From NCBI GenBank assembly GCA_963649365.1, contig CAVJHQ010000020.1, forward strand, positions 1 through 28,925: DNA of 28,925 nucleotides. Direction: 5' to 3'. Positions 14,859 through 21,488 of this stretch are shown one piece after another. The stretch comes from Paratractidigestivibacter sp963649365. Lineage in GTDB: Bacteria > Actinomycetota > Coriobacteriia > Coriobacteriales > Atopobiaceae. Numbering within the stretch: the first letter of the stretch is position 1; each line of letters opens with the position of its first letter. The position numbers and the translations under genes were made by a program. The notes below the pieces were generated by a model. That model was given only the letters and a program-made list of their open reading frames with translations. It did no database searches and was not told where the DNA came from.

Positions 14859-15728
14859 ATGAATCTCAAGCAGCTCGAGTACTTCATCGCAATCGCCGAG
14901 GAGCACCAGATCACCGCCGCGGCCCGCAGGCTCCACATCTCGCAGCCTCCCCTCTCCTACGAGCTGGCCAAGCTGGAAAAAGAGCTCGGCGTCCAGCTCG
15001 TCGTGCGCGGCCCCAGGAGCGTCTCGCTCACCGAGGCCGGCAAGGTGCTCTACGAGCGGGCGACCAGGCTCGTGGCCCTCGCCCGCGCCACGGAGCGCGA
15101 GGTCGCCAACGTGGGATCGGGAGCCGGCGGCACCATCACGCTCGGTATCGACCCGAGCTGCGCCGGCCTCATGCCGTCCGACCGCCTCCTCGACCTGCGC
15201 CGACGCTTCCCCAACGTCGAGTTCGAGGTCAGGGAGTCCGCCACCCCCGGCGTCATGGACCTTCTCGACGGCGGCATCGCGGACATCGGCGTGGTCCGCA
15301 CGCCCTTCAAGTCCGACGGGCTGCGCTGCCGCTTCGCCGCGGCGGAGCCCCTCGTCGCCGTGATGCCGCCGAGCATGGATGTCGGCCAAGAGGCCACCTG
15401 CACGGTCGACGACCTCTTCGGCACGCCGCTCATCGTCAACCGGCGACTCTTGCCGGAGGTCGAGAAGGCCTTCGAGATCACCGGCGGGGAGCTTTGCGTG
15501 GCCATCACCGTCGACGACCCCCGCACGGCCGCGCTCTGGGCCCGCGAGGGCATGGGCGTCGCGCTCGTTCCGCGCTCGCTCATCCGCGTGACGGACACCG
15601 GAGACCAGTTCATAAAGACGGTCGAGAGCCGCGAGCTCGAGACGCGCCCGGCCGTCATCTGGAAGGCTCAGCACGCCCCGTCCGACCTCTTCCGCACCGT
15701 GGTCGCCCTTCTCGGCGACCTCTCGTAG
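14859..15728 (+). CDS. LysR-family transcriptional regulator
   Basis: A 289-residue LysR-type regulator. The N-terminal winged helix (1-60) reads MNLKQLEYFIAIAEEHQITAAARRLHISQPPLSYELAKLEKELG, interrupted by nothing unusual, followed by the linker helix (about 60-90) and a periplasmic-binding-like effector domain (about 92-289; ITLGIDPSCAGLMP, GIADIGVVR, PLVAVMPP, GMGVALVPRSL). The start is the ATG at 14859 with AAGGA 7 bases before it. It diverges from the small orphan gene across 146 bases that carry two strong palindromes, the usual arrangement in which a LysR protein controls both itself and its divergent neighbour. The effector is not deducible. It ends before a bidirectional terminator shared with tatA. 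Confidence 0.93.
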   Translation: MNLKQLEYFIAIAEEHQITAAARRLHISQPPLSYELAKLEKELGVQLVVRGPRSVSLTEAGKVLYERATRLVALARATEREVANVGSGAGGTITLGIDPSCAGLMPSDRLLDLRRRFPNVEFEVRESATPGVMDLLDGGIADIGVVRTPFKSDGLRCRFAAAEPLVAVMPPSMDVGQEATCTVDDLFGTPLIVNRRLLPEVEKAFEITGGELCVAITVDDPRTAALWAREGMGVALVPRSLIRVTDTGDQFIKTVESRELETRPAVIWKAQHAPSDLFRTVVALLGDLS

Positions 15729-15782
15729 CGCCCCGCCGCCCATCGACCACCGCCCAGCGCCCGCTGCCGAACCCGGAACGCA

Positions 15783-15815
15783 AAGAAGCCCCGACCGCTA
15801 AGGCCGGGGCTTCTT
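15783..15815. terminator. Bidirectional terminator between lysR and tatA
   Basis: A perfect 11-bp stem, AAGAAGCCCCG (15783-15793) with CGGGGCTTCTT (15805-15815), has A-rich bases on the left and T-rich bases on the right, so it can end transcripts from both the plus-strand LysR gene and the minus-strand tatA gene. Confidence 0.88.
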
Positions 15816-15855
15816 CGGGGAAGAGGAACATCAAGCAGGTGACGTCGACGGGCTA

Positions 15856-16071
15856 CTACGCGTCCACGTCGTCGGGGTCGACGGCCTCGGCCTCGGAGAC
15901 CGTCGCGGAGGCGGCGGCAGGCTCGGGGTCGTCTCCCTCCATGCCCTCGCGGAAGTTCTTGACCGTCTTGCCGATCGAGCTGCCGAGCTTCGGCAGGTTC
16001 TTCGGGCCGAAGATGACGAGGCAGACGGCGAGGATGACGGCGAGCTCGGGAACACCAAGACCAAGGATCAT
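15856..16071 (-). CDS. tatA: Twin-arginine translocase subunit TatA
   Basis: A 71-residue TatA/E-family protein: a short N-terminus, one membrane helix (about 5-21, LGVPELAVILAVCLVIFG), the FG-P hinge in IFGPKNLPKLGSSIG, an amphipathic helix (to about 45) and an acidic tail. TatA oligomers form the export route for folded proteins with an RR signal. AGGTGG lies 8 bases before the ATG (16069-16071). No tatB or tatC is adjacent. The window contains one likely Tat client, the RR-signal lipoprotein at 20616. A palindrome about 60-80 bases upstream may control it. The gene stands alone between two terminators, so it is probably monocistronic. Confidence 0.93.
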   Translation of the reverse strand: MILGLGVPELAVILAVCLVIFGPKNLPKLGSSIGKTVKNFREGMEGDDPEPAAASATVSEAEAVDPDDVDA

Positions 16072-16131
16072 TTGTAAGACCACCTTTCGGGGACGTGCGA
16101 CGCGTTTATCGTAGGGCCGCCCAATCCATAG

Positions 16132-16151
16132 GTCTAATACATGTTTTAGAC
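16132..16151. promoter_or_regulatory. 20-bp near-perfect palindrome upstream of tatA
   Basis: GTCTAATACATGTTTTAGAC is self-complementary except for one central pair (T16138/T16145). It lies in AT-rich sequence in the tatA upstream region, behind the terminator of the ACT gene, and looks like a binding site for a dimeric regulator. No regulator can be assigned. Confidence 0.55.
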
Positions 16152-16180
16152 GTTCCCATCCACGCCTTGTATGGCACTGG

Positions 16181-16217
16181 CAAGAAGAACGGGCGCCCGT
16201 CAACCGCCGGGCGCCCG
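16181..16217 (-). terminator. Terminator after the ACT-domain gene
   Basis: Two copies of the self-complementary 10-mer CGGGCGCCCG (16190-16199 and 16208-16217) form a 10-bp stem with an 8-base loop. On the minus strand TTCTTCTTG follows. It lies about 30 bases after the stop of the ACT gene and ends the paaK-ACT transcript before tatA. Confidence 0.78.
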
Positions 16218-16247
16218 CGCGCAGCACGTGCCTCTTTCCGGCCGCCG

Positions 16248-16673
16248 CTACAGGTCGGACTGCCTCAGCGCCTTGAACCCCTTGGCCTCGAGCGTCCACA
16301 CGGCCTTGGCCGCGGCCGCGGCGTCGGCCACCTTGAGGGCGAAGACCGCCGCGCCGTCGCGGTGGCTGAAGCAGTAGCAGTACTCGATGTTCACGTCGAG
16401 GTCGTCGAGCGCCTCGAAGAGCTCGGCCAGGCCGCCGGGGCGGTCGGGCACGGCGACGGCCGCGACCTTGACGACCTTGGCGCGGTAGCCCGCCTCGCCG
16501 AGGGCGCGCACGGCCCCCTCGGGGTCGCCGCACACGATGCGCGCAAGGCCGTACTCCTCGGAGTCGGCGAGCGAGAGCGCCGTCATGTTGATGCCGGCGT
16601 CGGCGAGCGTGCGCGCCACGGACGCCACGCGGCCCTTCTTGTTCTCGAGAAAAACGGTGATCTGGTCGATCAT
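16248..16673 (-). CDS. Tandem ACT-domain protein
   Basis: A 141-residue protein made of two ACT domains (about 1-66, MIDQITVFLENKKGRVASVARTLADAGINM; about 70-141, VAVPDRPGGLAELFEALDDLDVNIEYCYCF). ACT domains bind amino acids or related ligands. This two-domain type is commonly found next to aryl-CoA ligases and indolepyruvate oxidoreductases in anaerobes that handle aromatic amino acids. The start is three bases after the stop of the ligase gene, so the two are one operon; the ligand may regulate that ligase. No catalytic residues are present. No indolepyruvate oxidoreductase gene is in the window. Confidence 0.88.
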   Translation of the reverse strand: MIDQITVFLENKKGRVASVARTLADAGINMTALSLADSEEYGLARIVCGDPEGAVRALGEAGYRAKVVKVAAVAVPDRPGGLAELFEALDDLDVNIEYCYCFSHRDGAAVFALKVADAAAAAKAVWTLEAKGFKALRQSDL

Positions 16674-16676
16674 GGC

Positions 16677-17984
16677 CTACTTCTCCTTCCTCAGGTCGAC
16701 GATGCGCTTGGCCTTGCCCTCGGAGCGCGGGATGGTCTTGGGCTCCACCAGCTTGACCTTGACGCCCACGGAGAGGGCGGCCTTCATGGCGGCGCTTATC
16801 TCGCGCTGAAGGCGCTCGACGGAGGCCATGGAGTCGAGGTCGACGTCCGGGTTCGGCTCGGCCTTGAGCGTGACGATGTCGAGCGAGCGGTGGTCGGTGT
16901 CGACCTCGATCTGGTACCAGGACGACATCTGCGGGAAGGTCTTCATCACGTCCTCGATCTGCGAGGGGAAGACGTTCACGCCGCGGATGATGAGCATGTC
17001 GTCGGTGCGGCCGTGGATCCGGTCGATCCTGCGGTGCGTGCGGCCGCAGGGGCACTGGCCGGGGATGATGCGCGTGATGTCGCGCGTGCGGTAACGCACG
17101 ACCGGCGAGGCCTCGCGGTCGAGCGTGGTGAGCACGAGCTCGCCCCACTCGCCGTCGGGAAGCACCTCGCCCGTCTCGGGGTTGATGATCTCGGGGTAGA
17201 AGTGGTCCTCGGCGATGTGGAGCCCCTGCTGTTCCCAGCACTCGAGCGCGACGCCGGGCCCCATGGTCTCGGTGAGGCCGTAGACGTCGAGCACGCGGTA
17301 GTTGAGCTTGCGCTCGAGGTCGCGGCGGAAGTTGTCGGAGAAGGGCTCGGCGCCGTGGATGCCCGCGCGCAGGTGGAAGTCGCGCGCCGGGTCGAGCCCC
17401 ATCTCGAGGGCCGTGTCGGCGATGTGCATGGCGTAGGAGGGCGTGCAGCACAGGATGGTCGAGCCCATCTCGCGCAGGACGCGGATCTGGCGCTCGGTGT
17501 TGCCCGCGCTCATGGGGATGGTCGTGCAGCCCGCCGAGACGCCGCCGTAGTGGGCGCCGATGCCGCCGGTAAAGAGGCCGTAGCCGTAGGCCACGTGCAT
17601 GACGTCGTTCTCGTCGCCGCGGGCGTACTCGACGCCGCGCGCGAAGCACTCGCCCCAGATCTTGAGGTCGTGCTCGGTGTAGGCGCCCACGGTCGCGACG
17701 CCGGTCGTGCCGGACGACATGTGGATCTCGCGCACGTCCTTAAGGGGCACGGCGAGCATGCCGTAGGGATAGGCGTCGCGCAGGTCCTGCTTCTCGACGA
17801 AGGGCATGCGGGCCACGTCCTCGAGCGAGCTCACCGAGTACGGGTCGAAGCCGGCCTCGTCGAAGGACTTCTTGTAGAAGTCGATGTGCTCGTAACAGTC
17901 GATCACGGTCTTCTTTATGCCGGCGAGCTGGATCTCCTCGATCTGCTCATGCGGGGCATAGAGGACCTCGGTCTTCTTTGCCAT
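16677..17984 (-). CDS. paaK: Phenylacetate-CoA ligase family enzyme
   Basis: A 435-residue adenylate-forming ligase that makes an aryl-acetyl-CoA (phenylacetyl-CoA or indole-acetyl-CoA) from acid, ATP and CoA in the cytoplasm. The P-loop SSGTTGVATV is at about 90-99, YGLTETMGPG (the A5 motif) is in the middle, VRYRTRDIT precedes a CPCGRTHRR segment, and GRTDDMLIIRGVNVFP opens the C-terminal domain, which ends GKAKRIVDLR with the catalytic Lys at about 424. Length and all core motifs are normal for PaaK. The ATG at 17982-17984 has AGGAAGG 8 bases upstream. The ACT gene follows immediately. Exact aryl substrate is uncertain; in anaerobes such genes often serve the reductive or oxidative use of aromatic amino-acid keto acids. 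Confidence 0.92.
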   Translation of the reverse strand: MAKKTEVLYAPHEQIEEIQLAGIKKTVIDCYEHIDFYKKSFDEAGFDPYSVSSLEDVARMPFVEKQDLRDAYPYGMLAVPLKDVREIHMSSGTTGVATVGAYTEHDLKIWGECFARGVEYARGDENDVMHVAYGYGLFTGGIGAHYGGVSAGCTTIPMSAGNTERQIRVLREMGSTILCCTPSYAMHIADTALEMGLDPARDFHLRAGIHGAEPFSDNFRRDLERKLNYRVLDVYGLTETMGPGVALECWEQQGLHIAEDHFYPEIINPETGEVLPDGEWGELVLTTLDREASPVVRYRTRDITRIIPGQCPCGRTHRRIDRIHGRTDDMLIIRGVNVFPSQIEDVMKTFPQMSSWYQIEVDTDHRSLDIVTLKAEPNPDVDLDSMASVERLQREISAAMKAALSVGVKVKLVEPKTIPRSEGKAKRIVDLRKEK

Positions 17985-18091
17985 GGGGTCGGCCTTCCTC
18001 TCTCTTCTTTCCAAGGCGCGGGGCCGGGGCGGCCCGCCCAGGCGGGGCGCCTCGCGGGCGCGCGCAACGAAGAAGAAGGTAAACCCGCGGC

Positions 18092-18511
18092 CTATCCCCG
18101 CGCGGCCTCCAGTCGGCGCACGGCCTCCTTTACCTTGCCGATGGCGTCGTCGACCCGCTCGGCCGCGTCCGAGATCTCCCTTTGGACAAGAAGGTCCGCC
18201 AGCCAGTTGTCGCACGCGATGTCGAAAAACGCGTTCCAGCTGCTCACGTTGGCGTTGAGGCCGGCGAGCTCGCGCACGTCGGCGAGCTCGCGGGAGAAGC
18301 GCCTGATGGCGTCGCGGGCCTCGGCGAGCGCCCGGTTGGCGTCTCCCAGGCGCGCATGCTTGACCACGCTGGTGAGAAGCCCGCCGCCCAGGATGTCGAC
18401 GACGCCCCAGCGCTTGGCGGAGTCGAGCGAGTCGGCGGCGTCCTCGAGCGCGGCGAGCGCGTCGCGGCCGGCGGCGATGGCCTCGTCTATCTCCTTGACC
18501 CTGTTGTACAT
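18092..18511 (-). CDS. Conserved helical protein of unknown function (139 aa)
   Basis: The 139-residue product (MYNRVKEIDEAIAAGRDALA at its start) is almost entirely predicted helical with coiled-coil-like heptads at both ends and a central segment WGVVDILGGGLLTSVVKHARL that looks like a family signature (WG..D.LGGG....KH). No membrane segment, signal peptide or enzyme motif is seen. GAGGAG lies 6 bases before the ATG (18509-18511). It diverges from the phosphofructokinase gene and lies 107 bases upstream of the ligase gene on the same strand, with no clear terminator between, so co-transcription with paaK is possible. I believe I have seen this pattern in other Gram-positive proteins but cannot name the family. 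Confidence 0.75.
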   Translation of the reverse strand: MYNRVKEIDEAIAAGRDALAALEDAADSLDSAKRWGVVDILGGGLLTSVVKHARLGDANRALAEARDAIRRFSRELADVRELAGLNANVSSWNAFFDIACDNWLADLLVQREISDAAERVDDAIGKVKEAVRRLEAARG

Positions 18512-18722
18512 GACGCGCTCCTCTTCCCGCGGCCGACACCGTGTACAGCGTACGGCATCGAGGCGCGCGCCGTGCCGCACGGGCATGTAAACAGCGGAGA
18601 ACCGCGCGCGATTCCGGCGCGGCAGCTGCCCGGCGTGGTCTATTCTTTGCACCGTCTGTGTTGCAAGTGCCCCAGGTCCGCCGGACGCGCGAGCCGAGGC
18701 CGAACCCGAGAGAGGAACCGCA

Positions 18723-19802
18723 ATGCTTCGAATCGGTCTGCTTACCAGCGGCGGCGACTGCCAGGCCCTTAACGCCACCATGCGCGGCATCGTAAAGACG
18801 CTTTTCCACAACATCGACGGCGGCATCGAGATCTTCGGCTTCGAGGACGGCTACCAGGGCCTCATCTACGGCCGATACCGAGAGATGAGCTACGGCGACT
18901 TCTCCGGCATCCTCACCCGCGGCGGCACGATCCTCGGCACCTCGCGCACCCCGTTCAAGCTGCTCGACACCCCGGGCGAGGACGGCATCGAGAAGGTCCC
19001 CGCGATGCTGCACACCTACCACAAGCTCAACCTCGACTGCCTCTTCGTGCTCGGCGGCAACGGCTCGACCAAGACGGCGAACCGCCTGCGCGAGGAGGGC
19101 TGCAACGTCATCTCGCTGCCCAAGACCATCGACAACGACACCTACGGCACCGACATCACCTTCGGCTTCACCTCGGCCATCGACATCGCCACCAAGTGCA
19201 TCGACGACATCCACACCACGGCCAACTCCCACCGCCGCGTCTTCGTCATCGAGATCATGGGCCACAAGGTCGGCTGGATCCCCCTGTACGCGGGCGTGGC
19301 CGGCGGCGCGGACGTCATCTTGATCCCCGAGATCCCCTACGACATGGACAACGTGATCCGCGCCATCGAGGCCCGCGACGGCAACGGCGGGCGCTTCGCG
19401 ATCATCGCCGTGGCCGAGGGCGCCATCTCCAAGCAGGAGGCGGCCATGAAAAAGAAGGAGTACAAGAAGAAGGTCGCCGCCCGCGTGAAGCCGTCGGTGG
19501 TCTACGACATCGCCGAGGAGATCGCGGCTCGCACCGACCGCGAGGTCCGCGTGGCCATCCCCGGCCACACCCAGCGCGGCGGCCAGCCCGACGCCATGGA
19601 CCGCATCTTCGCCACGCAGTGCGGCGTCGAGGCGGCGCAGGCCTGCATGGAGGGCGCGTTCGGCGTCATGATCGCCCAGGTCGCGGGCAAGATGTGCCGC
19701 GTGCCGCTCGAGGAGGTCGCCGGCAAGCTCAAGTACGTCGACCCCGAGGGCGACCTCGTGCGCGAGGCCAAGGCGCTCGGCATCAGCTTCGGCGACGAGT
19801 AG
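18723..19802 (+). CDS. pfkA: 6-Phosphofructokinase (phosphofructokinase A superfamily)
   Basis: A 359-residue PFK that phosphorylates fructose 6-phosphate at C1, the committing glycolytic step. Motifs in order: LTSGGDCQALNATMRG (about 7-22), LTRGGTILGTSR (about 64-75), the donor site GGNGSTKTANRL (111-122), PKTIDNDTYGTD with catalytic D137 (133-144), IEIMGHKVGW (about 177-184), AVAEGA and PGHTQRGGQPDAMDR. G114 is at the position that is Gly in ATP enzymes and Asp in PPi enzymes, but K134 is the Lys typical of PPi enzymes (ATP enzymes have Gly), so donor use is ambiguous; similar mixed signatures exist in actinobacterial ATP-PFKs. AGAGGA lies 6 bases before the ATG at 18723. Confidence 0.93.
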   Translation: MLRIGLLTSGGDCQALNATMRGIVKTLFHNIDGGIEIFGFEDGYQGLIYGRYREMSYGDFSGILTRGGTILGTSRTPFKLLDTPGEDGIEKVPAMLHTYHKLNLDCLFVLGGNGSTKTANRLREEGCNVISLPKTIDNDTYGTDITFGFTSAIDIATKCIDDIHTTANSHRRVFVIEIMGHKVGWIPLYAGVAGGADVILIPEIPYDMDNVIRAIEARDGNGGRFAIIAVAEGAISKQEAAMKKKEYKKKVAARVKPSVVYDIAEEIAARTDREVRVAIPGHTQRGGQPDAMDRIFATQCGVEAAQACMEGAFGVMIAQVAGKMCRVPLEEVAGKLKYVDPEGDLVREAKALGISFGDE

Positions 19803-19869
19803 GGGCACGGCGGGCGCAGGACGCGCCGGCGGCGAGGGCCGCGCGCTGTGCAAGCACACAAAAATCGGC

Positions 19870-19963
19870 CCCGCGAGCTGCAACGCATTGAAGCGGCAAA
19901 CGTAGGCTCGCGGGACCCGCGAAGATAAGCTCTTCTCGTCTGAAGCAACGGCGAGAAGGGCTT
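19870..19963 (+). promoter_or_regulatory. Structured leader before the four-TM gene, with a hairpin covering the ribosome site
   Basis: Two stems lie in the 168-base gap after the phosphofructokinase gene. Stem A: CCCGCGAGC (19870-19878) with GCTCGCGGG (19906-19914), a perfect 9-bp pairing with a 27-base loop. Stem B: AAGCTCTTCTCG (19927-19938) with CGAGAAGGGCTT (19952-19963), 12 bp with one U-G pair. The 3' arm of stem B contains GAGAAGGG, the only ribosome site for the ATG at 19971, and is followed by TTCTTCC. Stem B can thus hide the ribosome site or act as a terminator. I could not match the segment to a known riboswitch class. Confidence 0.55.
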
Positions 19964-19970
19964 TCTTCCT

Positions 19971-20369
19971 ATGTGCGAGTGGAACCGCAACCTCATCATC
20001 CAGGACATCGTGCTGGCCATCGTGATCAACACGTCCGCCACCCTGCTCGGCGGAGACCCGTTCGACCACACCTGGTACACCTTCACCTGCGTGGCGCTGG
20101 CCACGAACGTGGTGGGGCAGTTCGTCTTGCCCACGGGATCGGTGGCCACGGCGCTCACCACTCCCCTGGGCGACGCGTCGTGGCGCATCTACGTGCAGAT
20201 CTTCATCGAGAACCTGATCTTCGTCACCGTGATCAGCTTCACCGAGGCGTGGGTCCACACGGGCGGCGCGGGGATCATCGCCGCCTGGCTCGCCACCTAC
20301 GCGCAGCTCGTCCTCGTGGGCTACGTGACGTCGGTCATCCTCTACCACGCCCTCAAGCCCCGCGCGTAA
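19971..20369 (+). CDS. Four-TM integral membrane protein of unknown function
   Basis: A 132-residue membrane protein with four hydrophobic helices (about 7-27, 36-54, 72-95 and 100-127) and short connecting loops. The first loop, GGDPFDHTWYTFTC, and the second, LPTGSVATALTTPLGDASWR, hold the polar residues. Both ends are likely cytosolic. I do not recognise the family; it may be a small transporter, a quorum or regulator accessory, or an uncharacterised conserved coriobacterial protein. The ATG at 19971 has GAGAAGGG about 10 bases upstream, within a hairpin. It is between the phosphofructokinase and the substrate-binding protein genes, with a hairpin after it, so it may be a separate unit. 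Confidence 0.72.
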   Translation: MCEWNRNLIIQDIVLAIVINTSATLLGGDPFDHTWYTFTCVALATNVVGQFVLPTGSVATALTTPLGDASWRIYVQIFIENLIFVTVISFTEAWVHTGGAGIIAAWLATYAQLVLVGYVTSVILYHALKPRA

Positions 20370-20376
20370 CGAAGCG

Positions 20377-20408
20377 GGCGGGCGCATGGCGAAAGGCCTG
20401 CGCCCGCC
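20377..20408 (+). terminator. Hairpin after the four-TM gene
   Basis: A perfect 10-bp stem, GGCGGGCGCA (20377-20386) with TGCGCCCGCC (20399-20408), and a 12-base loop start 7 bases after the stop codon. No T-run follows, so it may be a weak or factor-dependent terminator. The remaining bases to 20615 contain a few GC-rich short palindromes (for example GCGCG/CGCGC around 20487-20506) but no gene. Confidence 0.5.
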
Positions 20409-20615
20409 TGACCGCCGAAATGCGCCTGAAGCAAACGGGCCGCACGGCCCTAACGGCCCGGCAACAGTGTTATCGGCTCGCTGCGCGCGCGTAAAAGAAA
20501 CGCGCTAAACAGAATCCTGAAGGTCAGCTTGACGCTTCGGCTTGGTTATCGTTCCCTCGTCATCGGATACGGCCTCGCTCGCGACCGCGCGGCCCACGAA
20601 CGAAGGGACCCCCAC

Positions 20616-21431
20616 ATGTCCGCATCGCTTTCTCGTCGTCAGTTCATCGCGCTCGCCGGCTCGGCCGCCGGCGCGCTCGGCCTCGGCCTCGTCGGCTGCG
20701 GCGGCTCCGGCTCCTCGTCCAGCGACGCGTCCGGCTCCTCCTCAGCCGCCTCGGACGGCTCCGCCACCTACATCGTCGCCATGGACACGGTCTTCGCCCC
20801 GTTCGAGTACACCGACGAGAACGGCGATTTCGTGGGCATCGACGTCGACCTGCTCGACGCCATCGCCAAGGACCAGGGCATCAAGATCGAGAAGAAGTCG
20901 CTCGGCTTCGACGCCGCGCTCGCCGCGCTGCAGTCGGGCCAGGCCGACGGCGTCATGGCCGGCATGGGCATCAACGACGAGCGCAAGAAGAAGTACGACT
21001 TCTCCGACCCGTACTTCCTGTCCACCACCTGCATAGCCTGCAAGGCGGGCGTCGGCCTCGAGGGCATCGACGCCATCCGCGGCAAGAAGGCCGCCGTCAA
21101 GACGGGCTCGCAGGGCGCCGAGTGGGCCGAGAGCCTCCAGGACGAGTACGGCCTCACCCTCACCTACTTCGACACCTCGGACCTCATGTACCAGGACGTC
21201 CTCACCGGCAACTCCGACCTGTGCTTCGAGTACTACCCCGTCATCGACTACGGCTGCAAGCACGACAACGGCCTCGCCATCGTCTACAAGAACCCCGAGA
21301 ACACGAACAGCTGCGGCTTCGCGGTCCAGAAGGGCCAGAACGCCGAGCTCCTCGAGAAGTTCAACGCCGGCCTCGCCAACCTGCACGCGAGCGGCGAGTA
21401 CGACAAGATCGTGTCCAAGTACGTCGACTAA
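20616..21431 (+). CDS. Amino-acid-type ABC transporter substrate-binding lipoprotein with a Tat signal
   Basis: A 271-residue solute-binding protein of the bacterial extracellular family 3. The signal peptide carries twin arginines, SRRQF (residues 6-10), and a lipobox LVGC with Cys 28, so it should be exported folded by Tat and then lipidated. A Ser/Gly-rich tether (about 29-50) leads to the binding domain: MDTVFAPFEYTDENGDFVGIDVDLLDAIA (about 54-82), the DGVMAGMGINDERKKKYDFSDPYF segment, and FDTSDLMYQDVLTGNSDLCFEYYPV. This pattern fits polar amino-acid binders such as glutamine or cystine. The ATG at 20616 follows AAGGGA by 7 bases. No permease or ATPase gene is next to it, so it is an orphan component. 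Ligand is uncertain. Confidence 0.88.
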   Translation: MSASLSRRQFIALAGSAAGALGLGLVGCGGSGSSSSDASGSSSAASDGSATYIVAMDTVFAPFEYTDENGDFVGIDVDLLDAIAKDQGIKIEKKSLGFDAALAALQSGQADGVMAGMGINDERKKKYDFSDPYFLSTTCIACKAGVGLEGIDAIRGKKAAVKTGSQGAEWAESLQDEYGLTLTYFDTSDLMYQDVLTGNSDLCFEYYPVIDYGCKHDNGLAIVYKNPENTNSCGFAVQKGQNAELLEKFNAGLANLHASGEYDKIVSKYVD

Positions 21432-21448
21432 CCCGAGCTTAAGCTAAA

Positions 21449-21485
21449 GGGCGGGCAAAGGGACGGCCCCTTTGCCCGCCCTTTT
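21449..21485. terminator. Bidirectional terminator; same palindromic element as at 9042-9070
   Basis: GGGCGGGCAAAGGG (21449-21462), loop ACGGC, CCCTTTGCCCGCCC (21468-21481), then TTTT (21482-21485), with AAA before the stem on the left. A 14-bp perfect stem with tracts on both sides ends the substrate-binding protein gene and the convergent acyl-kinase operon. The central 25 bases are the exact reverse complement of the element at 9042-9070. Confidence 0.9.
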
Positions 21486-21488
21486 ACG

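Noticed and set aside
15856..17649. A long frame fusing the tatA sequence to upstream codons
   Set aside because: The upstream part runs across the ACT and paaK genes in the wrong frame; a ribosome site marks the true tatA start at 16071.
18033..18046. Hairpin CCCGCC-CA-GGCGGG as a terminator between the 139-residue gene and paaK
   Set aside because: The loop is only two bases and no T-run follows on the minus strand; it is likely a chance GC-rich dyad.
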